A DNA stretch of 64,000 bases from Mucilaginibacter sp. (lineage in GTDB: Bacteria > Bacteroidota > Bacteroidia > Sphingobacteriales > Sphingobacteriaceae), in the NCBI RefSeq assembly GCF_025362475.1, contig NZ_JANYGH010000079.1, positions 62,001 to 126,000 of the forward strand. The letters run 5' to 3'. Of this stretch, positions 48,674 to 58,610 are shown piece by piece. The position numbers were made by a program, and so were the translations under genes. Every line of letters starts with the position of its first letter. The stretch's first letter is position 1. A model generated the notes under the pieces. That model made no database searches and was not told the DNA's origin. It saw nothing but the letters and a program-made list of their open reading frames with translations.

Positions 48674-49843
48674 ATGAGTCAATTAAAAATTTTCGTTAGT
48701 TCCACATGTTATGATTTATCACAAATCAGGTCAGATTTATTTGATTTCCTATCTAGTACAGACTATCATCCAATCTTGTCGGAATATGGTACTTTCCCGA
48801 TCGATCCTGATAATGACACAATAGAAAATTGCATTCAGAATGTAGATACGGCCGATATTTTCATTTTAATTGTTGGAAATCGATACGGTTATATAACTGA
48901 CACGGGAAAATCTATAACTAATACAGAATTTTTGTATGCAAAACGTAGGGGAATTCCTATTTACATTTTTATCTACAAACCATTAATTAATATTCTTCCT
49001 TTTTGGAAAAAAAATATTGACGCAGACTTTTCAGACACCGTGGATTCCGTTAAAGTCATCGAGTTTGTAAATGAGTTAAGAAATAGCAATAAAAGCTGGT
49101 GTTTTGAATTTGAAAAAGCTCAAGAGATTATTGCAATTTTAAAAGTCCAATTATCTCATTTATTCCAAAGTGCCCTAGACCTAAGGAAAAAAATTAAGGT
49201 ATCCTCACAACCTGAATATTGGAAGAATTTATCTGCTAATGCAATTAATTTGGCATTGAATAAAGAAGGCTATTATGAGATATTATTTTTCGTTCAAGTC
49301 CTTAAAGATGAACTAATAAAATTCGAGAGCTTAAAGTTTGATTTAGATTATCATATTTTATTAGGCTCAAAAGAAAACATTCAACATCCGGAAGATTTGT
49401 TAAAATGGATTGGCGAAAAATTAGCATCTTTAGAACACTTCGCTCAGTCGGGGATGAATTTGATGAATACAGCTTACCCTTTTTATTATGCTGAGCCAGG
49501 CCATCCATCTGACCTTAAAGGCTTGTATTACGTAGCTTCTTCATTAGCCAGATTGTTTAAAGAAATGATATTGTGGTCAATAGATATAAAGTCAACTTAT
49601 ATGGATAAAGACTTTCTATTTTTAAGGGATACTTTTGCAAAATGTGTAGTAAAATCTGCAATGGAAATTTGGGAATATCCTGATAGAACCAGAGAAAGTA
49701 TAACCGATGCCTTAGAAAAATATATTGAGGGCGAGATTACTACAGTGCACGCTACCCTAACATTTGACATGGATGATGGCCTCTCTGATATTGTAAATAG
49801 TGAGATGAAACGATTGGTAGATAAGTATGCATCACAATTTTAA
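48674..49843 (+). CDS. DUF4062 (TIR-like) protein with unknown C-terminal domain
   Basis: A 389-residue protein. The N-terminal ~120 residues match DUF4062: KIFVSSTCYDLSQIRSDLFD, the conserved CIQNVDTADIFILIVGNRYG and the later SITNTEFLYAKRRGIPIYIF. The fold is related to TIR domains. DUF4062 is often the N-terminal part of STAND/NLR-type or other anti-phage-associated proteins. Residues 180-389 are mainly helical, and I do not recognise them. No NTPase motif is visible. The gene is clearly more A/T-rich than its neighbours, is not in an operon and ends in its own terminator, suggesting recent acquisition. Function is unknown. Confidence 0.75.
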   Translation: MSQLKIFVSSTCYDLSQIRSDLFDFLSSTDYHPILSEYGTFPIDPDNDTIENCIQNVDTADIFILIVGNRYGYITDTGKSITNTEFLYAKRRGIPIYIFIYKPLINILPFWKKNIDADFSDTVDSVKVIEFVNELRNSNKSWCFEFEKAQEIIAILKVQLSHLFQSALDLRKKIKVSSQPEYWKNLSANAINLALNKEGYYEILFFVQVLKDELIKFESLKFDLDYHILLGSKENIQHPEDLLKWIGEKLASLEHFAQSGMNLMNTAYPFYYAEPGHPSDLKGLYYVASSLARLFKEMILWSIDIKSTYMDKDFLFLRDTFAKCVVKSAMEIWEYPDRTRESITDALEKYIEGEITTVHATLTFDMDDGLSDIVNSEMKRLVDKYASQF

Positions 49844-49937
49844 CCAATTTTAGTTTTTTTTATGTAACAATAGCGTAAAATGCAGATGCATGTATACTAC
49901 AAGCAAAACATTATCGTATAATTGTTATTGTTATTAG

Positions 49938-49969
49938 GAGACAGCGTTTTGACTGTCTCTTTTTTTTAC
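49938..49969 (+). terminator. Terminator after the DUF4062 gene
   Basis: GAGACAG and CTGTCTC arms with an eight-base loop, then a T run. It stands about 95 bases after the stop and ahead of the S41 protease. Confidence 0.85.
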
Positions 49970-50039
49970 ATTAGCAATTATAAATTAGGCACAGATATTG
50001 ATGTTTTACACAACCCCCGATTTAATTACAGTAAAAGAT

Positions 50040-52184
50040 ATGTTTAAGAAAGTATATTTATTTTTAATGCTTGCTACAGCACTTGCATGTAAAGCATCCC
50101 CCTCTAAGCCAATTAAAGTAAGTACAGCAGATCTGGTGCCCGATGAGCAGCAGGTCATAGTTTGCAAAAAAATTGCTGAGCTTATTACCAATTACAATTA
50201 TAAAAAGGTTGAACTGAATGATTCTATATCAACAGTGATTTACAACCGATATATAAAATCTCTGGATGAGAACCACAGCTATTTTTTAGCATCAGATATC
50301 AAGGACTTTGAAAAGTATAAAACCGTGCTTGATGATGACATTAAAGCAGGTAACCTGAATGATGCTTTTTACATATTTAATGTTTTTCAAAAAAGATACA
50401 TTGAGCATGTAAACTACTCACTGGCCCGTTTAAACAAAAGCTTTGATTTTGATAAAAAAGAAACCTTTGTTTACGATCGCGATAAACTGCCATGGCCTGC
50501 TTCGCAAACCGAAATGGATGACATGTGGGGACAACGGGTAAAATATGACCTGTTGAATTTAAAAATAGCCAACCCAGATATGGCTAAAAATAAAGAAACA
50601 TTAAAAAAACGCTACACGAATTTATTGTCGCAAGCCGGCAAACTTTCAAACCAGGACGTTTTTCAATATTTCATGGATGCCTTTACCGAGACAATAGATC
50701 CGCATACCAATTACTTTAACCCATCAAACGCGGCTAATTTCAATATTGAAATGTCACGTCAGCTGGAAGGGATCGGCGCATCGCTGTTGGTTGAAAATGA
50801 ATATGTAACCATAAAATCTGTAGTACCAGGCGGCCCTGCCGATAAAAGCAAACAAATTTCTATTGACGACCGCATTGTTGGCGTTGCCCAGGGCAAAATC
50901 GGCGAATTTCAGAATGTTGTTGGCTGGAGAGTGGAAAACGCCATTGCCTTAATCCGTGGTACAAAAGGTACCGTTGTAAGACTGGAGATCTTACCTGCCG
51001 GAACAAGCGCCGGTGGTAAGCCAAAAGTGGTGGAGATGATACGCGAAAAGATCATTTTAAAAGATCAATCTGCAAAAAAGGAAATTCGTACCTACAACAA
51101 CAATGGTAAAGCGGTAAAAATTGGTGTAATTTCTATCCCGGCTTTTTATATCGACTACAATGATTACAAAGCAGGTAACCCCAACTATAAGAGCACTACT
51201 CATGACGTAAAACTGTTATTGGATTCCCTTAAACAGGAAAACGTTGACGGTGTGGTGATTGATTTGCGCGAGAATGGCGGCGGTTCATTAATGGAAGCCA
51301 TTGAACTTACCGGCTTATTTATAAAAAGCGGCCCGGTAGTACAGGTACGTGATACTAAAGACCAGGTTGATGTGGAGAAAGATGATGATCCATCAATCAC
51401 ATACGCAGGTCCCTTAGGTATATTGGTTGATCGTTTCAGCGCTTCCGCATCCGAAATTTTTTCGGGAGCGATACAGGATTATGGTCGCGGTATCATATTA
51501 GGTACGCAAACCTATGGTAAAGGATCTGTTCAAAACGCAATTGATCTGGATAGGATATTAGGTTCACCAATTAAGGATAAAATTAACCAGCTGGCAAACA
51601 GAGTATCTCCGGGTGCTAAAACAAGAGTATCAACCGGCAGCCAGAGCACTTATGGTCAGCTTAATTTAACTATAGCTAAGTTTTATCGCATTAGCGGCAA
51701 CTCAACCCAGCACAAAGGTGTAACGCCGGATATCCAGTTCCCGTCATTAATTCCGTTGGATAAATATGGCGAGGATACAGAGCCATCGGCTATGCCTTTT
51801 GATGTTATTCAGAAAAGTGATTTCACCAAAGCCGGTGATTTTACCTCTGTGTTGCCTCAGTTAACAAAACTGCATGATCAGCGTATGGCTACCAGCGAAA
51901 GTTATAAATACATGCTGGAAGATATTGCCGATTTTAAAAAGCACGAAACAGAAAACAGCGTAACTTTAAACGAAGGCGAATTGAAAAAACAACGCGACGC
52001 TGATGAGCAAAAAGCTTTAGAGCGCAATAACCTGCGCCGTGTTGCCTTAGGTTTACCAGCCCTTAAAAAAGGTGATAAAAAACCTAAAGATGAAGACCTG
52101 GATTTTGTAAAACGTGAAGCAGGCCAGATCATGACTGACTATATAAGCTTAGGATCAAAGTTTACAAGTATCTCAACGCAATAA
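50040..52184 (+). CDS. Periplasmic C-terminal processing protease (S41, Prc/Tsp type)
   Basis: A 714-residue S41 protease. From the ATG at 50040 there is a signal-like segment (KKVYLFLMLATALACKASPS), where ALAC may be a lipobox. The upstream TTG of the track adds no homology. An N-terminal helical domain is followed by a PDZ domain (IGASLLVENEYVTIKSVVPG then GPADKSKQISIDDRIVGVA). The protease core has DLRENGGGSLMEAIELTGLF, the nucleophile serine in DRFSASASEIFSGAIQDYG and the general-base lysine region TYGKGSVQ. It cleaves envelope proteins from their C termini. A charged C-terminal domain of about 120 residues follows. Confidence 0.93.
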   Translation: MFKKVYLFLMLATALACKASPSKPIKVSTADLVPDEQQVIVCKKIAELITNYNYKKVELNDSISTVIYNRYIKSLDENHSYFLASDIKDFEKYKTVLDDDIKAGNLNDAFYIFNVFQKRYIEHVNYSLARLNKSFDFDKKETFVYDRDKLPWPASQTEMDDMWGQRVKYDLLNLKIANPDMAKNKETLKKRYTNLLSQAGKLSNQDVFQYFMDAFTETIDPHTNYFNPSNAANFNIEMSRQLEGIGASLLVENEYVTIKSVVPGGPADKSKQISIDDRIVGVAQGKIGEFQNVVGWRVENAIALIRGTKGTVVRLEILPAGTSAGGKPKVVEMIREKIILKDQSAKKEIRTYNNNGKAVKIGVISIPAFYIDYNDYKAGNPNYKSTTHDVKLLLDSLKQENVDGVVIDLRENGGGSLMEAIELTGLFIKSGPVVQVRDTKDQVDVEKDDDPSITYAGPLGILVDRFSASASEIFSGAIQDYGRGIILGTQTYGKGSVQNAIDLDRILGSPIKDKINQLANRVSPGAKTRVSTGSQSTYGQLNLTIAKFYRISGNSTQHKGVTPDIQFPSLIPLDKYGEDTEPSAMPFDVIQKSDFTKAGDFTSVLPQLTKLHDQRMATSESYKYMLEDIADFKKHETENSVTLNEGELKKQRDADEQKALERNNLRRVALGLPALKKGDKKPKDEDLDFVKREAGQIMTDYISLGSKFTSISTQ

Positions 52185-52224
52185 CACCCAGCCCCCTAAA
52201 GGGGAGTTTAAAAATATATTTTGA

Positions 52225-52252
52225 GCCGCCTGTTTTACAGGCGGCTTTTTTA
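52225..52252 (+). terminator. Terminator of the S41 protease gene
   Basis: GCCGCCTG, a five-base loop, CAGGCGGC and a T run. A shorter CCCCTAAAGGGG dyad (common repeat wording in this phylum) lies just upstream at 52191-52204. Confidence 0.9.
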
Positions 52253-52325
52253 TTGGTGAATACTGCCGGTTAAGCATAAGCACAGCCTAAAACTTATTTG
52301 TACCCAAACGGTTTAAATATATACT

Positions 52326-53411
52326 ATGGCAAAAAAACCACTGCTTGAGTTTACCGACCGGGGAATTTACTGTCCACAGGGTATGTTTTACATCGACCCA
52401 TGGAAACCGGTTGATGATGCTGTGATTACTCACGCACATGCCGATCATGCCTACGTGGGGCATAAACGCTACCTGGCCCATCATTTATCAAGAGAGGTGC
52501 TGCGCTACCGTTTAGGTGAAATCACACTGCAAACCGTAGAATATGGCGAAACAGTGATGAAGAATGGAGTTGCCATATCTCTGTATCCTGCCGGCCATGT
52601 TATTGGCTCGGCACAAATCAGGGTGGAATACAAAGGAGAGGTTTGGGTAGTATCCGGCGATTACAAAGTGGAGAACGACGGCATCTCCACACCATTTGAG
52701 CCGGTACAATGCCATCACTTTATATCTGAGTGTACCTTCGGGATGCCGGTTTACACCTGGAAACCGCAGGTGCAGATCTTTGAGGAAATTAACAACTGGT
52801 GGCGCGGTAATATTCATAATGGTATAGCAACAGTTTTGGTTGGATACTCCCTCGGTAAGGCCCAGCGCATATTACAAAATTTGGACTTGCTTAACGGCAA
52901 AGTATATACCCATAGCGTGATAGAAAACACTAACGAAGCGCTGCGCCGTAATGGGCTGATATTAAACCCAACAGAAAGGATAACCCAGGAATCAGTAAAA
53001 GAAGAAGTGCGTAAGGGCTTGATCATAGCGCCGCCATCATCAGTTGGCTCACCCTGGATGCGTAAGTTTCAGCCCTATAGCTTTGGTTATTGCTCTGGCT
53101 GGATGTCTATCCGCGGAGCCAAACGCCGCCGGGCAGCAGACCGAGGATTTGCACTATCAGACCACGCCGACTGGACCGGCCTCATCAGCGCCATTGATGC
53201 CACCGGCTGCGAAAGTGTGTACCTTACCCACGGATATACGGCCACTTTTACACGTTACTTAAGCGGGATAGGATTTGATGCCCATGAAGTATATACTCTA
53301 TATGGCGGCGAAGAGGAGGAAGCCTCCCCACAACCAGCTTCTTTAGAAACGACACCTGAAAATCAGACCGAAGAAGATTCCGCAGAGGTTTCCGGGAGGG
53401 TGGAGTTATGA
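52326..53411 (+). CDS. Ligase-associated MBL-fold DNA exonuclease
   Basis: A 361-residue metallo-beta-lactamase nuclease of the group found beside bacterial ATP-dependent DNA ligases. The metal motif HAHADHAYVGHKRYL and the downstream YPAGHVIGSAQIR, VVSGDYKVENDG and SDHADWTGLI follow the family pattern. It processes DNA 3' ends or single strands for repair. The end is acidic. The ligase gene overlaps its stop by four bases (ATGA), so the two proteins are made together. The helicase and PdeM phosphodiesterase often found with this pair are not in the window. Confidence 0.93.
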   Translation: MAKKPLLEFTDRGIYCPQGMFYIDPWKPVDDAVITHAHADHAYVGHKRYLAHHLSREVLRYRLGEITLQTVEYGETVMKNGVAISLYPAGHVIGSAQIRVEYKGEVWVVSGDYKVENDGISTPFEPVQCHHFISECTFGMPVYTWKPQVQIFEEINNWWRGNIHNGIATVLVGYSLGKAQRILQNLDLLNGKVYTHSVIENTNEALRRNGLILNPTERITQESVKEEVRKGLIIAPPSSVGSPWMRKFQPYSFGYCSGWMSIRGAKRRRAADRGFALSDHADWTGLISAIDATGCESVYLTHGYTATFTRYLSGIGFDAHEVYTLYGGEEEEASPQPASLETTPENQTEEDSAEVSGRVEL

Positions 53412-55033
53412 AAACCTTTGCCCAGCTCTTTCTCTCTTTAGATGAAACCAACAAAACCAACGAAAAGGTGAGGGTTTTAAAAGACTATTTTATAGCTGTG
53501 CCGGATACGGATAAAATGCACATGCTTGCCTTGTTTACCGGCCGCAAACCTAAACGGCAAATCAACTCTACATTAGTGCGTAACTGGGCTGTGGAAGTAT
53601 CAAACATACCCGCGTGGCTGTTTGAGGAAAGCTATCATGTAGTAGGCGACCTGGCCGAAACCATGACGCTCTTAATGCCTCAAAGCGACATAGGAAGCAG
53701 CAAAAGCCTAACCGAATGGATTGCCGAGATAAATGCCCTTGCTGATAAAACCGAGGAGCAGAAAAAACTATGGCTCCTGGATTCATGGGCCATGCTGGAT
53801 AGCCAGGAGCGTTTCGTATTTAACAAACTGCTTACCGGAAGCTTCCGGGTTGGGGTATCCCAAAACCTGGTGATTAAAGCATTGGCCGATATCTCGGGCT
53901 TAGAGGCAGCGGTACTTACCCACCGCATTATGGGCAACTGGGTTCCCGAAACCTACCAGTATGCACAGCTGATGGAGGAGCAGGACGCTGCAGAAAATAT
54001 ATCAAGACCCTATCCATTCTTCCTGGCTTACCCTATACAGGAAACCTCCGAAAAGCAAAAAGCGCCACAAGAGATTGGCACGGCGCTTGGTAATGCAGCC
54101 GACTGGCAGGCTGAGTGGAAATGGGATGGGATTCGCGCGCAAATGATAAAACGAGGCGGCGAGATCTTTATCTGGAGCCGTGGAGAAGACCTTGTTACCG
54201 AGAAATTTCCCGAGCTGCACCCTTTCTTAAATGCACTGCCAGATGGTACTGTGATTGATGGCGAGATCCTGAGTTTTCGAAATGGCTCGCCTATGCCTTT
54301 CAATGTATTGCAAACCCGTATCGGCAGAAAAAACCTGAGTAAAAAAATACTGGAAGAAAGTCCGGTTGCTGTAATTGCTTATGATTGCCTGGAATTTAGC
54401 GGTGACGATATAAGACCAAAGCAACAAAGCGAAAGGCGGGTTATTTTAGAGGGACTTCAGGCTGCAACTTTGTATCCCGAAGTATTCCACATTTCGTCCC
54501 TGATACAGTTTGATAGCTGGGAGCATTTGGGCCAGGCCAGGGAGCAATCACGTGCCATGATAGCCGAGGGGGTTATGATAAAGCGCAAAAGCGCGGCATA
54601 CCAGGTTGGCCGCAGGCGGGGGGACTGGTGGAAATGGAAAATTGATCCCCTTACGGTTGATGCCGTGATGATCTATGCACAAAAAGGGCACGGCAGGCGG
54701 GCGGATTTGTATACCGACTATACCTTTGCTGTTTGGGATGGCGATAAACTGGTTCCCTTTGCAAAGGCCTATTCAGGCTTAACAGATGCAGAGATCAATA
54801 AGGTTGATTATTTCATTAAGCGCAATACCATCGATAAGTTTGGCCCTGTACGAACGGTAAAACCAGAGTTGGTTTTTGAAATAGGGTTTGAGGGAATCAA
54901 TAAGTCCACAAGGCATAAATCGGGCATCGCCCTGCGTTTCCCCCGCATTTTGCGCTGGCGGCATGATAAGCCTAAAGAAGAGGCAGATACGCTGGAAACA
55001 CTAAAGGCATTATTGGGCGACAGTACAGAATAA
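53408..55033 (+). CDS. ATP-dependent DNA ligase (ligase-associated repair type)
   Basis: A 541-residue ATP-dependent DNA ligase. The N-terminal helical DNA-binding part is followed by the adenylation site AEWKWDGIRAQM (lysine in KxDG), GTVIDGEILSFRN, the EGVMIKRKSAAYQVGRR and WWKWKIDPLTVDAVMIYA motifs, and an OB-fold domain with FEIGFEGINKSTRHKSGIAL and the terminal LRWRHDKP. It seals nicks after adenylation by ATP. It is distinct from the NAD-dependent LigA used in replication and is coupled with the upstream exonuclease. It is a repair enzyme. Confidence 0.95.
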   Translation: MKTFAQLFLSLDETNKTNEKVRVLKDYFIAVPDTDKMHMLALFTGRKPKRQINSTLVRNWAVEVSNIPAWLFEESYHVVGDLAETMTLLMPQSDIGSSKSLTEWIAEINALADKTEEQKKLWLLDSWAMLDSQERFVFNKLLTGSFRVGVSQNLVIKALADISGLEAAVLTHRIMGNWVPETYQYAQLMEEQDAAENISRPYPFFLAYPIQETSEKQKAPQEIGTALGNAADWQAEWKWDGIRAQMIKRGGEIFIWSRGEDLVTEKFPELHPFLNALPDGTVIDGEILSFRNGSPMPFNVLQTRIGRKNLSKKILEESPVAVIAYDCLEFSGDDIRPKQQSERRVILEGLQAATLYPEVFHISSLIQFDSWEHLGQAREQSRAMIAEGVMIKRKSAAYQVGRRRGDWWKWKIDPLTVDAVMIYAQKGHGRRADLYTDYTFAVWDGDKLVPFAKAYSGLTDAEINKVDYFIKRNTIDKFGPVRTVKPELVFEIGFEGINKSTRHKSGIALRFPRILRWRHDKPKEEADTLETLKALLGDSTE

Positions 55034-55094
55034 AAATTCAGATTACGGAAATTTTGTAATTACTTTGCCTGTAGAAAGCAATAAACGGATATAA

Positions 55095-55556
55095 ATGATA
55101 GTAATTAATAACTTCAATGAGTTTGAAGCTCAGATAGGTAAGGAACTGGGTGTTTCGTCATGGCACCAAATTACGCAGGAGCAGATCAATAAATTTGCCG
55201 ATGCAACATTAGATCACCAATGGATTCACACAGATCCGGAGAAGGCCAAAACCGACAGCCCATTCAAAACAACTATAGCCCACGGTTTTCTTACCTTATC
55301 CCTTATTCCATATTTATGGAAAGAGATAGTAGAGATCAGAAACCTTAAAATGGAGATCAATTACGGCATCGAGAGCCTTCGCTTTGCTCAACCCGCATTA
55401 GTTGATAGTGAGGTACGATTAAAAGTTAAACTGGCTGGCCTGCTTAACCTGCGCGGCGTAATTAAAGCCACAATGGCTATCGAACTCGAAATAAAAGATC
55501 AAAAGAAACCAGCCTTCACCGGCGAAGTAGTTTTCCTGTATCACTTTATTTCGTAA
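55095..55556 (+). CDS. MaoC-like hot-dog-fold dehydratase
   Basis: A 153-residue single hot-dog-fold protein of the MaoC/(R)-hydratase family. The catalytic region DATLDHQWIHTDPEKAK has the aspartate and histidine of the R-hydratase motif, and PFKTTIAHGFLTLSLIP follows. It likely hydrates enoyl-CoA or a related thioester, perhaps in fatty-acid metabolism. It follows the ligase by about 60 bases on the same strand and shares a bidirectional terminator with the receptor gene. The substrate is not known. Confidence 0.88.
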   Translation: MIVINNFNEFEAQIGKELGVSSWHQITQEQINKFADATLDHQWIHTDPEKAKTDSPFKTTIAHGFLTLSLIPYLWKEIVEIRNLKMEINYGIESLRFAQPALVDSEVRLKVKLAGLLNLRGVIKATMAIELEIKDQKKPAFTGEVVFLYHFIS

Positions 55557-55595
55557 TCAACAAAAATAAAAGCCCAAAAGGCAGAATACAAAAGC

Positions 55596-55630
55596 AAAAG
55601 CCCCCCGTTTATAATAAACGAGGGGCTTTT
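55596..55630. terminator. Bidirectional terminator between maoC-like and receptor genes
   Basis: AAAAGCCCC and GGGGCTTTT outer arms with CGTTTAT/ATAAACG inner arms form a long stem with one mismatch. It lies between two convergent stops (55556 and 55637). Confidence 0.9.
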
Positions 55631-55636
55631 CCATTC

Positions 55637-58582
55637 TTATTGTGGTCCGCCCGGGCCACCACCACCTGGACCGCCGCCGCCCGGGCCACCACCGCCGGGG
55701 CCGCCACGTTCGCCACGCGGTCTTTCACCCCGAATATCTTGTGTTGGTGCCTTGCCGGCAAATTTTTGCAGGCGCAGGGTAAAGGTTAGCAGGTAATAAC
55801 GGGCAAGCCTGTTAACACTTGATTGTGTAATTGAGCTGGCAGTTGTTGTTGATGAATAGCCTGTATTTTGATTAAATAAATCGAACCCGGAAAGACGGAC
55901 AGTCGCTACTTTGTTTTTCAGGAAACGACGCTCCACATACAGGTTTAAAATATTAGGATTAGTTATCTTAATGGTAGATGCATAGCCGTAGTTAGTTGCC
56001 TTGGTATAATCATAGCTAAATACCCAATCGCCAAAATAGTTTTTACCGTTAAGGCCGATATTCCAGGTTCTGATATTCGAGATACCATCGTTAAAATCAT
56101 TTTTTACAGAGTTAGTAGTTCTGTTTACAGCGTAATTGGTCAAAATTTGTGCATCAATTATATTAGGCAGATCGACCCTGAAACGTACCTCGGGAGTAAG
56201 GACCAGGTTTTTAGCCAGGTTTTTTTGTTGTGCTGCTGCAATTTCTTCCGGGGTGGCCAAAAGCGGATCCGTGATAACGCTGTGGCTTAAATCTGTTAAA
56301 TACCCCACATTATTATTGTATTGTGCGGTACCATTAAAAGTGAGTGAATATTTGCGCTCGGCCCATGGTTTAGAATAGGTTAAACGGCCGGTTAAATTAT
56401 AAAAACCATCGGCGTTTAAATATTGTGTAAAGATTCTGTTTGATGTAGCGGAAGTAATAGTATTGGTTACTACCTGGTTCTGGATTTTCTGGAAAGTAAA
56501 ATTCGCGAAGAATACATTACCGGTTGCAAAACTAAAGTTGTTATACCTGATGGATACATTGTTTGTAAACGCTGGTTTCAGTTCAGGATTACCTTCAACC
56601 GGATATGTAGCGTTTGAATAATCTATTACGGGCTGCAATTGGTTAAAGCTTGGCGCGGCGTTTGAGCCGTTATAATTAATGCTGAATGTTTTGCTTCGCG
56701 AGAAATTGTAAATAAAGCGGGCAGTAGGAATTATATTAAAAGTTGATTTATGAGTTGGATCTGCTTTTGGCGATTCGCCGTCTAAAACAGAAGGCTGTAC
56801 ACCCAAACCCAACGTGTAATTATATTTACTTTCGATAAAACGATAGTTTAAACCAACCTTGTTTGTTGTAAAGGTATAGTCGAACCTATTGCTTAACAGA
56901 TCGTATTGGTTGATGGTACCGGCATTGCTCAAAGTATCTGTTTCTTTATTATTGGTTGTAACCGAATGGTTAAAAGCATAATTAAGCTCCAGGTATGATC
57001 TTTTACCCAACGGCTCCAGGTACGATAAGTTTACACCATAGCTGTTGGTACGGCTGTAGGTATTAATTGTTTGGTTATCCGGAACCCGTGGTTCATCCGC
57101 AGTGTAAACCGTATAATTATAAATAGGGTTTTGATATGACCAGCTTGGAGCCGAACTTGCTGACGCGAAAATACTCAGGTTGCGGCGATGTTTAAATTTA
57201 TGGTTAAACAATGCCGTAATACCATAGTTTGGGGCCTGCGAATCGCCATTGGTAGTGGAAGTATATGCAGATGTTACGCCCGACTGACGGCTAAGGCTTA
57301 CCGCATCAGATTCATTAGTATTTGTTCCTCCGTAAGAGAATGTGGGTGTTACCTTTAAGTAATTTACCGTATCCGGCTTATACTCCATGTTCCAGTTAAA
57401 ACGGTGGTTGATGTTTTCATCTTTTTCAAGGCTGTTTTGATGCTGCTGACTTGGATTTGCCGATGATGTATTTTGCTGCAGAATATTGTTGATGGTTGTT
57501 GTAGTGTTATCTGCAAAGCTGTAGCTTCCATACACGCCAAGCTTTTTACCCCATTGATCACGGAAATTTACACCGATTGATTTGGCATCAGTGATTCCGT
57601 TTTGAGCTGTGATCAGGCTGCCACCGCCGCCACCACCACGGCCTGCGTTACCACGACCGCCGCCGCCGCCAAAGCCACCACCACCGCCGCCACCAACAGT
57701 ACCGAAAGAAAATGTATTAACATTGGTATTATTTAAACTTCCCTGAACGGCGATTTGCTGATCGCCATGAAAATTAAAAATGTTTAATGATCCTATATAA
57801 CGGTTTTTATTAGCCACCCCGTCAGATTGAGGCAAGGCATCCCGACCTTCGCCTACTGTACCCTGTGCGGTATAACCATAGTTTTTATCTTTCCTGATAG
57901 TAATATTCATCACCTTGGTAGGGTCCCCGGTTTTAATGCCGGTTAAGTTTGCCTGGTCGCCATAATCATCAATCATCTGAATATTTTCGATGATATCGGC
58001 AGGTAGGTTTTTAGTAGCGCTTTGCACATCGCCCCCCATGTAATCTTTACCGTTTATACGCACTTTGGTAACCTGTTTGCCCTGGGTTGTAATATTACCG
58101 TTTACATCCACATCAACACCAGGAAGCTTTTTTATCAGATCTTCTGTTGGGGCGTTTGCGCGTACCTTATAAGCTGCAGCATTGTAAACTACGGTATCCT
58201 CCTTAAGGGTAATGGGGTTAGCGGCACCAATTATATTAACCTGGTTAAGCACATTTGTTTCGGCCTTTAAAAGGATCACCCCCAAATCAACCGGTTTGCT
58301 GTTATCATCAAGGGCAAAATGTTTTTTAACACCAGTAAAGCCAATTGATGATATGGTGAGCGTAATTTTACTGCCTTTAACCCCTGGAAATGAAAACTTA
58401 CCATTAGCATCGGCAATAGTAAGCGTGCTGTCGCCCGTATTACTTACCAGCTTAATACTGCTACCGGGTAGCGATAGTTTTGTTGTATCGGCAATAATTC
58501 CGCTTACATCGCGGGTAGTTTGCGCATGTGCGCCAAGGGTGCTTAACAGAATAATGCTTAAAAAGAGAAAAAGGGGTTTCAT
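55637..58582 (-). CDS. TonB-receptor-like outer-membrane protein with glycine-rich insert and tail
   Basis: A 981-residue outer-membrane receptor. A signal peptide (PLFLFLSIILLSTLGAHAQ) is followed by a carboxypeptidase-regulatory-like domain (VSGIIADTTKLSLPGSSIKL), a plug domain (about residues 115-230: APTEDLIKKLPGVDVDVNGN) and a beta-barrel to about residue 940. Two features stand out: a run of about 30 residues near residue 297 that is nearly all glycine with a few Phe, Arg and Asn, and a C-terminal tail of repeated GGPGG units. Similar tails occur in Bacteroidota relatives. The ligand is unknown, and no SusD partner is adjacent, so this is not a classical SusCD pair. Confidence 0.88.
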   Translation of the reverse strand: MKPLFLFLSIILLSTLGAHAQTTRDVSGIIADTTKLSLPGSSIKLVSNTGDSTLTIADANGKFSFPGVKGSKITLTISSIGFTGVKKHFALDDNSKPVDLGVILLKAETNVLNQVNIIGAANPITLKEDTVVYNAAAYKVRANAPTEDLIKKLPGVDVDVNGNITTQGKQVTKVRINGKDYMGGDVQSATKNLPADIIENIQMIDDYGDQANLTGIKTGDPTKVMNITIRKDKNYGYTAQGTVGEGRDALPQSDGVANKNRYIGSLNIFNFHGDQQIAVQGSLNNTNVNTFSFGTVGGGGGGGFGGGGGRGNAGRGGGGGGSLITAQNGITDAKSIGVNFRDQWGKKLGVYGSYSFADNTTTTINNILQQNTSSANPSQQHQNSLEKDENINHRFNWNMEYKPDTVNYLKVTPTFSYGGTNTNESDAVSLSRQSGVTSAYTSTTNGDSQAPNYGITALFNHKFKHRRNLSIFASASSAPSWSYQNPIYNYTVYTADEPRVPDNQTINTYSRTNSYGVNLSYLEPLGKRSYLELNYAFNHSVTTNNKETDTLSNAGTINQYDLLSNRFDYTFTTNKVGLNYRFIESKYNYTLGLGVQPSVLDGESPKADPTHKSTFNIIPTARFIYNFSRSKTFSINYNGSNAAPSFNQLQPVIDYSNATYPVEGNPELKPAFTNNVSIRYNNFSFATGNVFFANFTFQKIQNQVVTNTITSATSNRIFTQYLNADGFYNLTGRLTYSKPWAERKYSLTFNGTAQYNNNVGYLTDLSHSVITDPLLATPEEIAAAQQKNLAKNLVLTPEVRFRVDLPNIIDAQILTNYAVNRTTNSVKNDFNDGISNIRTWNIGLNGKNYFGDWVFSYDYTKATNYGYASTIKITNPNILNLYVERRFLKNKVATVRLSGFDLFNQNTGYSSTTTASSITQSSVNRLARYYLLTFTLRLQKFAGKAPTQDIRGERPRGERGGPGGGGPGGGGPGGGGPGGPQ

Positions 58583-58610
58583 GATGTATGTTTAGCTTAC
58601 AAGTGTTTTC

